Shown here: positions 7,501 to 14,848 of the stretch, one piece after another
Layout of the letters: the number at the start of each line of letters is the position of its first letter
Position numbering within the stretch: the stretch's first letter is position 1
IMG/VR virus record: IMGVR_UViG_3300045440_000047
Location: 1-21,621 of that record
Reading direction: 5' to 3' (one strand)
DNA length: 21,621 nucleotides
DNA from: a virus
Notes under the pieces: model-generated
Seen by the model: only the letters and a program-made list of their open reading frames with translations
Databases searched by the model: none
Told to the model about the DNA's origin: nothing
Position numbers and translations under genes: made by a program

Positions 7501-9797
7501 CTGGCGACGGTAGCCGCATGGTCGTGATCAACTTCCCAGCGACAAAGAAGCTGAAGAACGGCAAGGTGGTCTACGCCACGCAGGCGGCAACCATCCGCGA
7601 CATCGTGCCAGTCGGGTTATCGATCACCAAGGACGGCAACCTGCTCATCGGTCTGATGAGCGTGACCAAGCTGCATGAGAACATCACGAAGCGGGCCGGC
7701 AGCAAGCGGGGCAAGAGACTCTACGGTGGCAACACCGACCAGATCCTGACCGACGTGCGTGCCATGATGGACTACCACAAGCAGGGGGTCGACAGTCTGG
7801 AGTTTTTCGCCAAGAAGTATGGTGCGGTCGAGGCTAACGAGCGGAAGCTTTTCATCAACACGATGTTCGGGCTGCTCAACAAAACAGAGCAGGCGGTGCT
7901 CAATCCGCTCTTATTGGAGGACGGTGTGAAGAGCCAGGACAACGTGTTCCGCACCTACCGGGTGGACAGGGTGAGCAAGGCGGTGCCGATGGCACCCGAC
8001 CAGCACCAGCCGATGCCGTTCTCCTACGAGGCGGCGAGTGCGGTCAAGATGCCTGAGATGCCGGAAGGTCCGAGGATGATGCCGGAGACTGCAGACATGG
8101 ATCCAGAACGTGCTCGTCAGATAAAAACACAGGAGGAACTGCTCGCCCCAGAATTGGATGACGGTGCCGAGTCGATCCCCATCGAGAATCCAGATGATGC
8201 GACGATCCCCGGCACCATCGCGCCAGATTCACCGCTCAGAAGTCTCCCCACCACCGGCACCCCAATCCGATGGGATCAGAGCAACGAAACATCCAAGCGG
8301 TATCTTCCTGAGTCGGATCGGAATGCTTATCAGACGATGACCCCGGAACTCCTCGCACAGATTGAGGCAGAAACGCCGACGCTGGCAGCCATTCACATCG
8401 ACCGGATGAAGGTCGGTGAATACATGGGAGTGGACCTCCAGGGCGGGATGTTCTATCCGACGATCAAGGAGAATCTCGCCAATGGTGTTGCATGGGCATT
8501 CAACTCACCGGGTGTCGCCCGCTCCGTGGCCCGCCGCGCAGCGCAGAACGGTGGCTACGTCAAACTGATCTTGATGCAGGAAGGCAACGTCGTTGGCAAC
8601 AAGACGTTCGGCAACATCTGGTTCAACAATCTCAACGAAAACATCAAGGCCCGCAAAATCTCCAAGGGCATGGCGCTGACCCAGTTGAACGTGGCCCGCC
8701 GTGTCGTCTATAAGAAAATCGAAGGAAAAGACGCCAAGCGGAACCCGTGGGTCGAGTCACATTCCAAACAATGGAAGACGCTGGAAGAAGCGAGGGATGC
8801 CATCCTCTCCATGCCGCAGATCGAGCGGGGAGCCACCTACTTTCAGAAGTCAAAGACCGTCACAAAAGCGGATGGGGAGAAAATTTCCTATGGCGCACTG
8901 CTGTCCCAAAAGATGGCGGCTTCGGGTTTTCCGGACGCAATCAAGATTGTCGGTGACATCGAGGAACCCGCATTCAAAGGAGTCCCTACAGGCGCTGCTG
9001 TTGCGATCCTGAGATTTGATCCGTTGTCAGACGATGCCAAGATCCAGACCGCCCAAGAGGCCGGCGTGCCAGAGCATATGTCGTACGGTTATGTGCTCAA
9101 AGGGCAACCCGTCGCCAAGCTCAGTCACTACCAGGTAGTCGATGAAACATTCCCGAAAACAAAGGGGCAGATCATGACGCAGCAGCACACCGACTTCCCG
9201 ATCAAGGATTCCGTGCCATTTAAAGGTGCGAGCAAAGGGGAGATTGATTTCGCAACCGCCGACATCCGCTACCTGCCCGAGCCGCTTGACGGCGGTGGTA
9301 AGAATGGCGGCATGGTTACTCCTAAGATCAACACGCCCAAGGAAATAAAACTCATGGAGCAGGCTCTTGCTGCGCCAAGGGATATTCCAAAAGACCTGCG
9401 AGAAGCATGGGAGATTGGAAAAAGGGTGTCTCACCTTTCAGACTCAGAGGCAGTTTATAGCGGAATGGTTCCAGAGTGGGTGTTTAATTTGGGTCACGAC
9501 GTTACGGAATTTTATGAGGCAGGAAGACGTGGTGAGAATCCCGAATACGTTGTCGGGTGGCGACGGGGAGGCATCCCAGAACGTGGACGAAGCGTGAATT
9601 GGGCTGATAACAACGCGGAACCAGGGGTTTCTTTGGCATATGCTCACAATAGGACAGACATGGAGTTAAACGCCATGACAATGCTTGGAGTTTCTCACAG
9701 AAAAAAGACATTTGTGGATGGGTGGGCATTTCCAAAGTCAAGATGGGGGAGCGATGGTGAAATTGTAACCCTCGGCACCAAAGAATTGAAACCATGA
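4509..9797 (+). CDS. Giant polyvalent ejection protein with HExxH metallopeptidase domain
   Basis: A 1762-aa multidomain protein, last and largest of the three candidate ejection proteins (T7 gp16 position), so it probably enters the cell with the DNA. Regions seen: an acidic N-terminal part (1-120); a helical Ala-rich part (about 225-470); a hydrophobic Gly/Ala segment (about 474-505, possible membrane insertion); a zinc-peptidase motif HEVLH at residues 701-705 in the setting LLGHEVLHHTI, with E772/E776 in VEYFIEQHADH as possible third ligands; and a region about 985-1180 of unknown type. A first RYLPE junction (1264-1268) follows, then a globular module (about 1275-1580), a second RYLPE junction (1587-1591), and a C-terminal module (about 1605-1762) with VGWRRGGIPERGRS and EPGVSLAY. 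This architecture fits phage 'polyvalent' proteins. A transglycosylase signature was not recognised. Base composition changes along the gene, pointing to module exchange. The peptidase motif is clear; substrate unknown. Confidence 0.75.
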   Translation: MPSDPREYAVAVRDGVSTFFGPSGTEVPTPPMETFTAQAASDEDLIARGLLDENLNATPRGELFLDLTDAGIFDENGVITQKGRDYSVAERDIGKPENFDAFKTQWDEGIIRPETGPMDVAKGVLKFAGEVVSGLPERLQQEFLGTAYNMTTWGGFIGRDDNRPQWLKNEMTATGLGWADGLGESYGQLASMADVGRAWAKDDILKNRKFFPGDVGDEKAKEAERSLYQARQRQWQLQKNIQDLEAGEIAENVLGLDNAIQQAEVTKKALGKEKFDELYQGGSSASQIFTDASNVVPGLFAVKAATKAPVATRAILLAQQRIGRTAAMDMKIASMQTALAAGETLLKKEAVAGPRWATLATNLTARGALDDAAIAAGKASRLADDAARVRTTLPALTDELQKAMAQRASLATRIPEAVAQKAVQTMELGRAARALPANVMGATLERVGNGLTRTDKAITGFLKERGLDQLYTGAVGAAGMLGLAGNPVLGAVGIGAGVLKTGKMLEQAGKMFRYVGKEMAQARGQIPFWQRVAVHTAPGTANRALAHTFGMFELGGATTDILRRTGRGVLAAAPVDLAFEWLSDGADMRKQTVYQAFAESMVLGGSFAAAGGITMGTKARMRELGLNDEINFRQGLVDQKQKALFEAIPTESRRAVATYSIANPTLNFNFTNKGASHYDPPTNTATINVASSNPLKPLLGHEVLHHTIIKNGMESGIAALFLGDTETNTTGGLLRAKDGSLDPNFAEFVETYNRRMDNAGAPRPKLKDLAVEYFIEQHADHYSDMAESGALGATASRGAARRWMGGVMDTLLPRGAVLKDLHFKMGGAVDANGAMVMGNGLLADGIRQTPAAQKMFRDMNRRSAGRAPGQFEPLGTDSKDAGPTVQLDPENGIDIALMHPLVVVDENGVPVMQNGKPVFIDKATDMLRGAAGVTVMEKLRENQAAGKRYAPGEMHLDDNGEVQGRWLSPEVLRDVISKNKFNSEQAQVMRSVNAAIKTGDGSRMVVINFPATKKLKNGKVVYATQAATIRDIVPVGLSITKDGNLLIGLMSVTKLHENITKRAGSKRGKRLYGGNTDQILTDVRAMMDYHKQGVDSLEFFAKKYGAVEANERKLFINTMFGLLNKTEQAVLNPLLLEDGVKSQDNVFRTYRVDRVSKAVPMAPDQHQPMPFSYEAASAVKMPEMPEGPRMMPETADMDPERARQIKTQEELLAPELDDGAESIPIENPDDATIPGTIAPDSPLRSLPTTGTPIRWDQSNETSKRYLPESDRNAYQTMTPELLAQIEAETPTLAAIHIDRMKVGEYMGVDLQGGMFYPTIKENLANGVAWAFNSPGVARSVARRAAQNGGYVKLILMQEGNVVGNKTFGNIWFNNLNENIKARKISKGMALTQLNVARRVVYKKIEGKDAKRNPWVESHSKQWKTLEEARDAILSMPQIERGATYFQKSKTVTKADGEKISYGALLSQKMAASGFPDAIKIVGDIEEPAFKGVPTGAAVAILRFDPLSDDAKIQTAQEAGVPEHMSYGYVLKGQPVAKLSHYQVVDETFPKTKGQIMTQQHTDFPIKDSVPFKGASKGEIDFATADIRYLPEPLDGGGKNGGMVTPKINTPKEIKLMEQALAAPRDIPKDLREAWEIGKRVSHLSDSEAVYSGMVPEWVFNLGHDVTEFYEAGRRGENPEYVVGWRRGGIPERGRSVNWADNNAEPGVSLAYAHNRTDMELNAMTMLGVSHRKKTFVDGWAFPKSRWGSDGEIVTLGTKELKP

Positions 9798-10444
9798 TCA
9801 CTCCACTGAAAAAACCTAGCAGACCAAAGAAGCGCAAGGTGAGCACACCGCTGGACGAGATCATGGCAGTGAAACAGCATGAGACTCCCGTTCCGTTCTC
9901 CAACGACGAATGCCCACCTGAGTGGTATGAGGAAGTGCGGCAACGGGTGATCGAGCAGGGTGGAGGACCATCCAGCACTGAGTTTGTGAAACCAAAGAAG
10001 TGTGCCATCGCACTTTGGAGGTTAGCGCAGGGAGTTGCCATGTGGCGGATCGCTGATGAAACCGGATTAGATTTAAAAACCGTCGTGCGCTTGAGATGGA
10101 GACACACCGACACGCTTGACACCCGGCGCAAGGAGTTTTCCCGAAGCTATGCCCAGGTTGCGGATGTTTTCACCGATCTCCTGATGGAGAAAGCGCAACA
10201 ACTTGGCAGCGACCCAGAGTCGCTTTCAAAACTCTCGCCAGAAAAATTAGCTTTAACGGTCGGCATCATGACCGACAAAGCAGCGCAACTCTCAGGCATG
10301 GCGGGAGTCATCATCGAACATAGGAAGGGGCCATCCATCGAAGATGCATCGCAAGCCATCACAGCGGCCCGCGCACGGATCGCAGAGAAGATGCGCGCCC
10401 AAGCAATCGAAGCGGAAGTCATCACCGAAGAACCTGAAGCATGA
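9794..10444 (+). CDS. Terminase small subunit
   Basis: A 216-aa protein directly before and overlapping the large terminase. The N-terminus is basic (PLKKPSRPKKRKV). Residues about 70-105 form a helix-turn-helix candidate (ALWRLAQGVAMWRIADETGL followed by DLKTVVRLRWRH), as expected for a pac/cos-recognising small terminase. The rest is helical and would form the oligomeric ring, and the acidic C-terminus (ITEEPEA) could contact the large subunit. It overlaps the upstream giant gene and the downstream terminase gene by 4 bases each (ATGA), so all three are probably translationally coupled. In the virion assembly pathway it would select the genome concatemer and regulate the large subunit's ATPase. 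Assignment rests on position plus the HTH; sequence family not identified further. Confidence 0.8.
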   Translation: MITPLKKPSRPKKRKVSTPLDEIMAVKQHETPVPFSNDECPPEWYEEVRQRVIEQGGGPSSTEFVKPKKCAIALWRLAQGVAMWRIADETGLDLKTVVRLRWRHTDTLDTRRKEFSRSYAQVADVFTDLLMEKAQQLGSDPESLSKLSPEKLALTVGIMTDKAAQLSGMAGVIIEHRKGPSIEDASQAITAARARIAEKMRAQAIEAEVITEEPEA

Positions 10445-12039
10445 AGTGGCGCAGTCACCAGATCCTGACCCCACCCACCGACGAGGAACTCGTCGTGATG
10501 GACGAGGCGGACTTGGTCGAGCTGCACCGGATCTTCCATGAGGCAATTGAGAACGCGGAGAAAGACCCGTTCCGCTACGGATTTCGTCTGCCGCACTGGC
10601 AGAAGGCGGAAGAGGCAATGAAGGATGTCTCGGAGGTGTTAGCGTTGGGTGGAAATCGCAGCGGTAAGACGAGGTGGGGTGCATACGCAGTGGTGCGTGC
10701 TGCCATCGAAAACGACAACAGTGAAATCTTCTGCTTCGCGCAAACATCGGAAGTTTCCATCCGCCAGCAGCAAAGCGCAGTGTGGGAAGCACTGCCGGCG
10801 GAAATGCGGACCAAGCAGATGACTGCGGGAGCTTACATTTCCTACACCAAGAAGAACGGATTCACGGACTCATCCCTGATTCTTCCCAACGGGTCACAGA
10901 TCATCTTCAAGACCTACTCGCAATACTCCAACAACCCGACCATCCTCGAAGGTGCCGAGCTTGGAAGCAAGAACCCCAAGTGGCACAACATCGGTGTGTG
11001 GCTCGACGAGTATCTGCTAGGACCGGAACTTATTTCAACACTCCGCTTCCGCCTCGCCACCCGAGAATCAAAAATGTTAGTAACCTTCACTCCCGTGTCG
11101 GGATACACCGAGATAATAAAAGAGTACCTCGAAGGCGCGACCACCATCGAGACGAAGCCCGCCGAGCTTCTCAACGGCGAACTGGTCCCCTACGTCCAGC
11201 GGAGCAAGCAGCGCAACGCCAGCGTCCACTACTTCCACTCGGAGGACAATCCCTTCGGAGGTTATCATCGCATCCGCGAGACGCTGATCGGTCGTCCCCG
11301 CGAGGAAATCTTGATCCGTGCCTACGGGGTGCCGGTCAAGAGTCACGCGACCAAGTTCCCCAAATTCAATACAGCGATCAATGTCGTCACTCCAGAAAGC
11401 ATCCCAACGGAGAACATCACCCGGTATTGCATCATCGATCCTGCCGGCAGCAAGAATTGGTTCATGGCATGGGTGGCAGTCGATGCATCCAGCACGTTCT
11501 GGGTCTACCGTGAATGGCCCGGGGTCGACGTGGGCGACTGGGCCGAGTGGAAGAACGGCAAGTGGCAACCTGGCGAGGGCGCCAAGGGGCAGGGATACGG
11601 CATCAAGGACTACGTCGATCTCATCCGCGACATGGAGGCGGGCGAGGATATCTACGAGAGACTGATCGACCCCAGACTCGGTGCGGCGAAGTATCAGAGC
11701 AGCGACGGTGCATCCTCGATCATCGAGGACTTGGCCGAACACGGGATTGACTGCATCGCAGCACCTGGCCTCGACATCGACGACGGCTTGCAGGCACTCG
11801 TCAGCAAGATGGCATGGGATAACAGCAAGGAAATGGACTCGGTCAATCGTCCTCACTTCTACATCTGCGACGAGTGCGAGAACATCATCCGAGCACTGGC
11901 GGAATACACCGGCGACGGTGGACTCAAGGAGGCATGGAAGGATCCCATCGACGTGATCCGCTACGCTGCCATTGCCGACCTCGATCACGTCGACCACAAA
12001 AGAGTTTTAGCGACCCGCCAAGGGTCTGGAGGATACTAA
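10441..12039 (+). CDS. terL: Terminase large subunit (packaging ATPase and nuclease)
   Basis: A 532-aa motor protein, normal length for the family. The Walker A motif is GGNRSGKT at residues 70-77, preceded by EVLALGG. The Walker B motif is IGVWLDE, ending at D189-E190. The C-terminal RNase H-like nuclease has candidate metal-binding acids at D333 (CIIDPAGSK), D410 (RLIDPRLG) and D501/D504 (KDPIDVIRYA). It pumps DNA through the portal into the prohead and cuts the concatemer. The ATGA overlap with the small subunit and the portal gene 300 bases downstream fit a packaging module. A GGAGG occurs near its 3' end (12028-12032), but it is 19 bases from the next ATG, too far for an ordinary Shine-Dalgarno. 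Identification is firm. Confidence 0.95.
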   Translation: MKWRSHQILTPPTDEELVVMDEADLVELHRIFHEAIENAEKDPFRYGFRLPHWQKAEEAMKDVSEVLALGGNRSGKTRWGAYAVVRAAIENDNSEIFCFAQTSEVSIRQQQSAVWEALPAEMRTKQMTAGAYISYTKKNGFTDSSLILPNGSQIIFKTYSQYSNNPTILEGAELGSKNPKWHNIGVWLDEYLLGPELISTLRFRLATRESKMLVTFTPVSGYTEIIKEYLEGATTIETKPAELLNGELVPYVQRSKQRNASVHYFHSEDNPFGGYHRIRETLIGRPREEILIRAYGVPVKSHATKFPKFNTAINVVTPESIPTENITRYCIIDPAGSKNWFMAWVAVDASSTFWVYREWPGVDVGDWAEWKNGKWQPGEGAKGQGYGIKDYVDLIRDMEAGEDIYERLIDPRLGAAKYQSSDGASSIIEDLAEHGIDCIAAPGLDIDDGLQALVSKMAWDNSKEMDSVNRPHFYICDECENIIRALAEYTGDGGLKEAWKDPIDVIRYAAIADLDHVDHKRVLATRQGSGGY

Positions 12040-12051
12040 CATAACAAAAAC

Positions 12052-12330
12052 ATGAAACTGCGCTACAACCCGAACGAGACGATCAACGAAGAGGAAGAAC
12101 TTCCGACATTGCGTCAGTCCGCCAAGGAGGTTCCAATACCACTCACCAAGACCCTTGAGGTGCGGGTGATCCAGCTCGCCAAGAACCCGCGATTCGTCTA
12201 TGCCGACCTCGAGGGCAACCGGATTGCCGTTGCGGTGCCGCAGAAGATTTCCGCAAGACTCCAAGGTAAAATCATTCGCGTGATTGCGACTGACAATGCC
12301 GACGAAACAGTTTACACCTATCAGTCATGA
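12052..12330 (+). CDS. Small unknown protein between terminase and portal
   Basis: A 92-aa protein with an acidic N-terminal stretch (NEEEELP) and a beta-rich, OB- or SH3-like C-terminal half (VRVIQLAKNPRFVYADLEG, then GKIIRVIATDN). It sits 12 bases after the large terminase behind an A-rich spacer and overlaps the portal start by ATGA (12327-12330), so it belongs to the packaging operon. Small genes at this position are common in short-tailed phages but I do not recognise a family. The frame is well used (no low-complexity, charged and hydrophobic residues alternate sensibly) and the couplings on both sides support a real gene. Function unknown. Confidence 0.75.
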   Translation: MKLRYNPNETINEEEELPTLRQSAKEVPIPLTKTLEVRVIQLAKNPRFVYADLEGNRIAVAVPQKISARLQGKIIRVIATDNADETVYTYQS

Positions 12331-14384
12331 ACGAGACCATCGATGAATCAATGATCTATGCCGACGAGGAACCTGACATCAAGGCACTCACCGATGCATA
12401 CAATTCCGCCTTGTTGGACAACGGCGACTACTTCGACCAGTGCCTGCGGTCCTACGATGACCGGCGCAACATCTGGACGGGCAAGTCGTCCGACCTGCGG
12501 AAGCACGGTGCGAACTCATTCCCGTGGGAAGGTGCAAGCGACCAGGAGGTCAACGTGGTCGGGGAGCGGATCGACAACTACGTCGCCATGTTCTCGCAGG
12601 CACTCAGCCGCAGTCACATCAAAGCTTTCCCGACCTCGCCGGCATCCATGCCGCGCGCGAGCATGGTCTCGGGGTTCTTGAAGTGGATGCTCTCCAGCTA
12701 CATCCCCGACTTCAAGTCACAGATGGAACTGGGCGGAAACTACCTACTCGAAAAGGGATTGATGATCTCCTACGTTGGATGGAAGCGTGAGGTGCGGACA
12801 TTCCTGCAAACCGTCACGCTCGAGCAGATTGCGGAAGGTTCCCCCGAGCTTGCCGACATGATCATGGCAGGGGATGCCGACGAAGACCTGGTGGCAGTGC
12901 TTCAGCAGACGTTCCCAAACCTGACCACCAAGCGAGGTCGCAGCGTCCTGCGCGACATGCGGAAATACGGACAGGCGGCAATCCCAATGCCACGCATGAG
13001 TGTGGACTGCCCAATCGTCCATGCCTGCGCCCCCGATGGTGAGGTGATTCTGCCACCCTACGTCACCGACCCGCAACGGTCACCCTACATCTTCTGGCGC
13101 ACGTTCTACACCCCGCAGGAACTCGAGAAGAAGGTCACTGCCGAAGGCTGGGATGCCGACTGGGTTGAGAATGCTATTCAGAACCTCCGTGGAAAGGACT
13201 CAGAGAAGATCGACGGTGAGAAGAAGGGGAACCAACGCCGGCCAATCACCGAGGACAACGACCTGATCATGGTCGTCCATGGCTACCAACGCCTGATCGA
13301 CGAGGAGGATGGCAGCGAGGGCATCTACTGCACCGTATTCCACCCAGAGGCGGAAGGGTATGCCAAAAACGAGCTTCTCAATGGATACGACAACTATCCA
13401 TTCATCATCACCCGACTCGCCCACAACGAAAAGCGGATGTATGAGGCGACAACATTCTCAGACTCCCTGCGAGGACCGCAGATGCAGATCAAGACCGAGA
13501 TGGACAGCAGGATCGACCGTGCATCCATGGCGACCCTGCCGCCGCTCATGCACCCAGCCGGTCGCCCACCCAGCGACTGGGGACCAGGGTGCCGTGTCCC
13601 CTACCGTCGCCTCGGAGAGATCGCCTTCGGGCCGGTCCCGACGTTCGACCCGGGGTCGATGGAGATCGACGTGAACAAGCGCCTGCAAGCCGACCGTGCG
13701 GTGGGGTTGGACTTCACCAACCCAGCCAGCAGTGCAAGGCAGCAGTTCTACATCGGCAAGTTTTTGGATCACGTTCGTGATGTGCTCGGGCTTGCTTGGC
13801 AACTATTCCAACGGATGGGACCGGACGAGGTGTTCTTCCAGGTCACCGGGAACCCAAACCCGCAGACCATGAAAAAAGGCGACCCCGACGAGGTGTATTC
13901 CATCGTCGTGGCGTTCGACTCCATGGCAAACGACCCAGAGACCGCAGAGGCTCAGATGAAGCAGGTGATCAGCCTCGTCCAATACGACCGCAACGGGATT
14001 ATCGATATGAACAAGTTGCTCGAGTTCGCAGCCATGAGCATCTCACCGGTCCTTGCCGACTATGTGCTGCAACCTGCCGAGGAGGCACAGCAGAAGGTCA
14101 CCAAGGCAGTCACAGACGACCTTGCCAAGATCTTCGCAGGCATCGAGGTGCCGGCGCAGGCCAACGGCGCACAGATCGCCATGCAGATCGTGCAAGCCTA
14201 CGCGCAACAACCGGACATCGGCCAACGACTCCAGCAGGACGAGGCATTCGCTGAACGTCTCACTAAGTATCACGGACAATACCAATTCATGATGCAGCAG
14301 GCTCAGAACGCCGAGATCGGCAAAATCGGAACTGCGCCGGCAGAAATGGCCGGCGTGAACACTCAACAGATGAACCAACAATGA
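12327..14384 (+). CDS. Portal protein
   Basis: A 685-aa protein in the portal position, directly after the terminase pair and before scaffold and capsid. Length is in the range of podoviral portals (P22 gp1 is about 725 aa). Recognisable traits are the N-terminal clip/wing phrase with WTGKSSDLRKHGANSFPWEG, a long alpha/beta core, the segment RSPYIFWRTFYTPQELEKK, the phrase ISLVQYDRNGIID, and a Gln-rich helical C-terminus (about 600-685) that would form the barrel or crown. Twelve copies form the ring through which DNA passes, binding terminase on the outside and later the adaptor (229-aa protein at 17725). It starts in an ATGA overlap with the upstream gene and ends in an ATGA overlap with the next. 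The family call is by position and general pattern rather than by a catalytic motif. Confidence 0.88.
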   Translation: MNETIDESMIYADEEPDIKALTDAYNSALLDNGDYFDQCLRSYDDRRNIWTGKSSDLRKHGANSFPWEGASDQEVNVVGERIDNYVAMFSQALSRSHIKAFPTSPASMPRASMVSGFLKWMLSSYIPDFKSQMELGGNYLLEKGLMISYVGWKREVRTFLQTVTLEQIAEGSPELADMIMAGDADEDLVAVLQQTFPNLTTKRGRSVLRDMRKYGQAAIPMPRMSVDCPIVHACAPDGEVILPPYVTDPQRSPYIFWRTFYTPQELEKKVTAEGWDADWVENAIQNLRGKDSEKIDGEKKGNQRRPITEDNDLIMVVHGYQRLIDEEDGSEGIYCTVFHPEAEGYAKNELLNGYDNYPFIITRLAHNEKRMYEATTFSDSLRGPQMQIKTEMDSRIDRASMATLPPLMHPAGRPPSDWGPGCRVPYRRLGEIAFGPVPTFDPGSMEIDVNKRLQADRAVGLDFTNPASSARQQFYIGKFLDHVRDVLGLAWQLFQRMGPDEVFFQVTGNPNPQTMKKGDPDEVYSIVVAFDSMANDPETAEAQMKQVISLVQYDRNGIIDMNKLLEFAAMSISPVLADYVLQPAEEAQQKVTKAVTDDLAKIFAGIEVPAQANGAQIAMQIVQAYAQQPDIGQRLQQDEAFAERLTKYHGQYQFMMQQAQNAEIGKIGTAPAEMAGVNTQQMNQQ

Positions 14385-14590
14385 GCGCACTACCCAAACC
14401 AACCATCCAGCAGGCAGTCGCAGAGCTGCAACACCGTGACGAGTTCAAGGTGATCGTGCAGTTCCTGCGTGACGAGCGTGAGAGATTTTTCGCAGACTTG
14501 AGGCAAGCGGAAACGCCCAACGATGTCATGAAACTGGCAGGCTCGACGGCAACGCTCGACGAGATCATCCAACTGCTCCAACCCGCATGA
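14381..14590 (+). CDS. Small helical protein downstream of portal
   Basis: A 69-aa, almost entirely helical, amphipathic protein: residues 8-45 contain AVAELQHRDEFKVIVQFLRD and ERERFFADLRQAETP, and residues 48-67 contain MKLAGSTATLDEIIQLLQ. Small proteins of this kind follow the portal gene in many short-tailed phages, and the pattern (a bulky helix, then DLRQA, then a short helix) looks familiar, but no function is known to me. Both ends are 4-base ATGA overlaps (with the portal at 14381-14384 and with the 35-aa gene at 14587-14590), which strongly supports translation. A coiled-coil role in prohead assembly or portal chaperoning is possible but speculative. Confidence 0.75.
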   Translation: MSALPKPTIQQAVAELQHRDEFKVIVQFLRDERERFFADLRQAETPNDVMKLAGSTATLDEIIQLLQPA

Positions 14591-14694
14591 GCGCCGGCAA
14601 AGGATCGACCCCGAGACCGGTGGACGCTACAGCGTGGGACAAAGGCTACAGCAACATAGTTTGGCCCAGCACCAAGGAAAAGCCGAAGAAGTAA
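14587..14694 (+). CDS. Tiny 35-aa phage protein with GKGSxPRP motif
   Basis: A 35-codon gene below the usual length cutoff. The product begins MSAGKGSTPRPVDATAWDKG and ends in a lysine-rich tail (KEKPKK). The N-terminal GKGSxPRP, followed by an aromatic/charged W-D-K segment, is a pattern I recognise from very short conserved proteins in tailed-phage structural regions. It starts in an ATGA overlap with the 69-aa gene and stops 13 bases before the intrinsic terminator, so it is the last cistron of the packaging operon. The overlapping start, sensible frame and terminator placement argue that it is real. No function is known. Its basic, unstructured nature could allow nucleic acid or portal binding, but that is conjecture. 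Confidence 0.7.
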   Translation: MSAGKGSTPRPVDATAWDKGYSNIVWPSTKEKPKK

Positions 14695-14707
14695 CCCTTC
14701 GCCACCC

Positions 14708-14740
14708 AGCCCGCTCGGAGCAATCCCAGCGGGCTTTTTT
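14708..14740 (+). terminator. Intrinsic (Rho-independent) terminator
   Basis: A perfect 8-bp stem, AGCCCGCT (14708-14715) with AGCGGGCT (14728-14735), a 12-base loop, and a run of six T ending at 14740. It lies 13 bases after the 35-aa gene and before the scaffold gene, so it closes the terminase-portal operon. Confidence 0.88.
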
Positions 14741-14762
14741 GTGCCGCCGTCCAACAAAACGC

Positions 14763-14779
14763 ACAAATATTGCATTTGT
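14763..14779. promoter_or_regulatory. Palindrome in the intergenic region (possible operator)
   Basis: A perfect inverted repeat with 6-base arms, ACAAAT (14763-14768) and ATTTGT (14774-14779), around a 5-base centre. It lies just downstream of the terminator and just upstream of the TTGACT hexamer. Its size and AT-rich half-sites fit a regulator-binding site, or it may be chance in AT-rich DNA. Confidence 0.35.
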
Positions 14780-14781
14780 AG

Positions 14782-14848
14782 TTGACTTGCGTTAACAAAA
14801 TCGGCACAGATCCACCATCGCCTTCGCCGTGGCGTCAAAAATGGTGTT
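14782..14848 (+). promoter_or_regulatory. Probable promoter/leader region of the scaffold-capsid block
   Basis: After the terminator a new start of transcription is expected for the scaffold and capsid genes. TTGACT at 14782-14787 matches five of six bases of the bacterial -35 consensus, but no good -10 hexamer follows at 16-18 bases (the sequence around 105-111 of this line reads CACAGAT), so the promoter may be of another class or need an activator. GTTGAC and GTTAAC (14781-14786 and 14791-14796) are near-identical half-sites. The leader ends with a 3-codon ORF (14841-14852) that overlaps the scaffold start. Confidence 0.35.

Noticed and set aside
9502-10131. A 209-codon minus-strand frame across the end of the giant gene and the small terminase
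   Set aside because: It spans two coupled plus-strand genes and its product is Cys/Ser/His-rich without domain character; a shadow frame.
11077-11997. A 306-codon open frame on the minus strand within the large terminase gene
   Set aside because: It lies entirely within the firmly identified terminase frame, shows no recognisable motif, and long antisense frames are expected from the codon bias of GC-rich genes. No promoter or isolated minus-strand gene is near.
12028-12032. GGAGG as Shine-Dalgarno for the 92-aa gene
   Set aside because: It is 19 bases from the ATG at 12052, well beyond the usual 5-10 base spacing.
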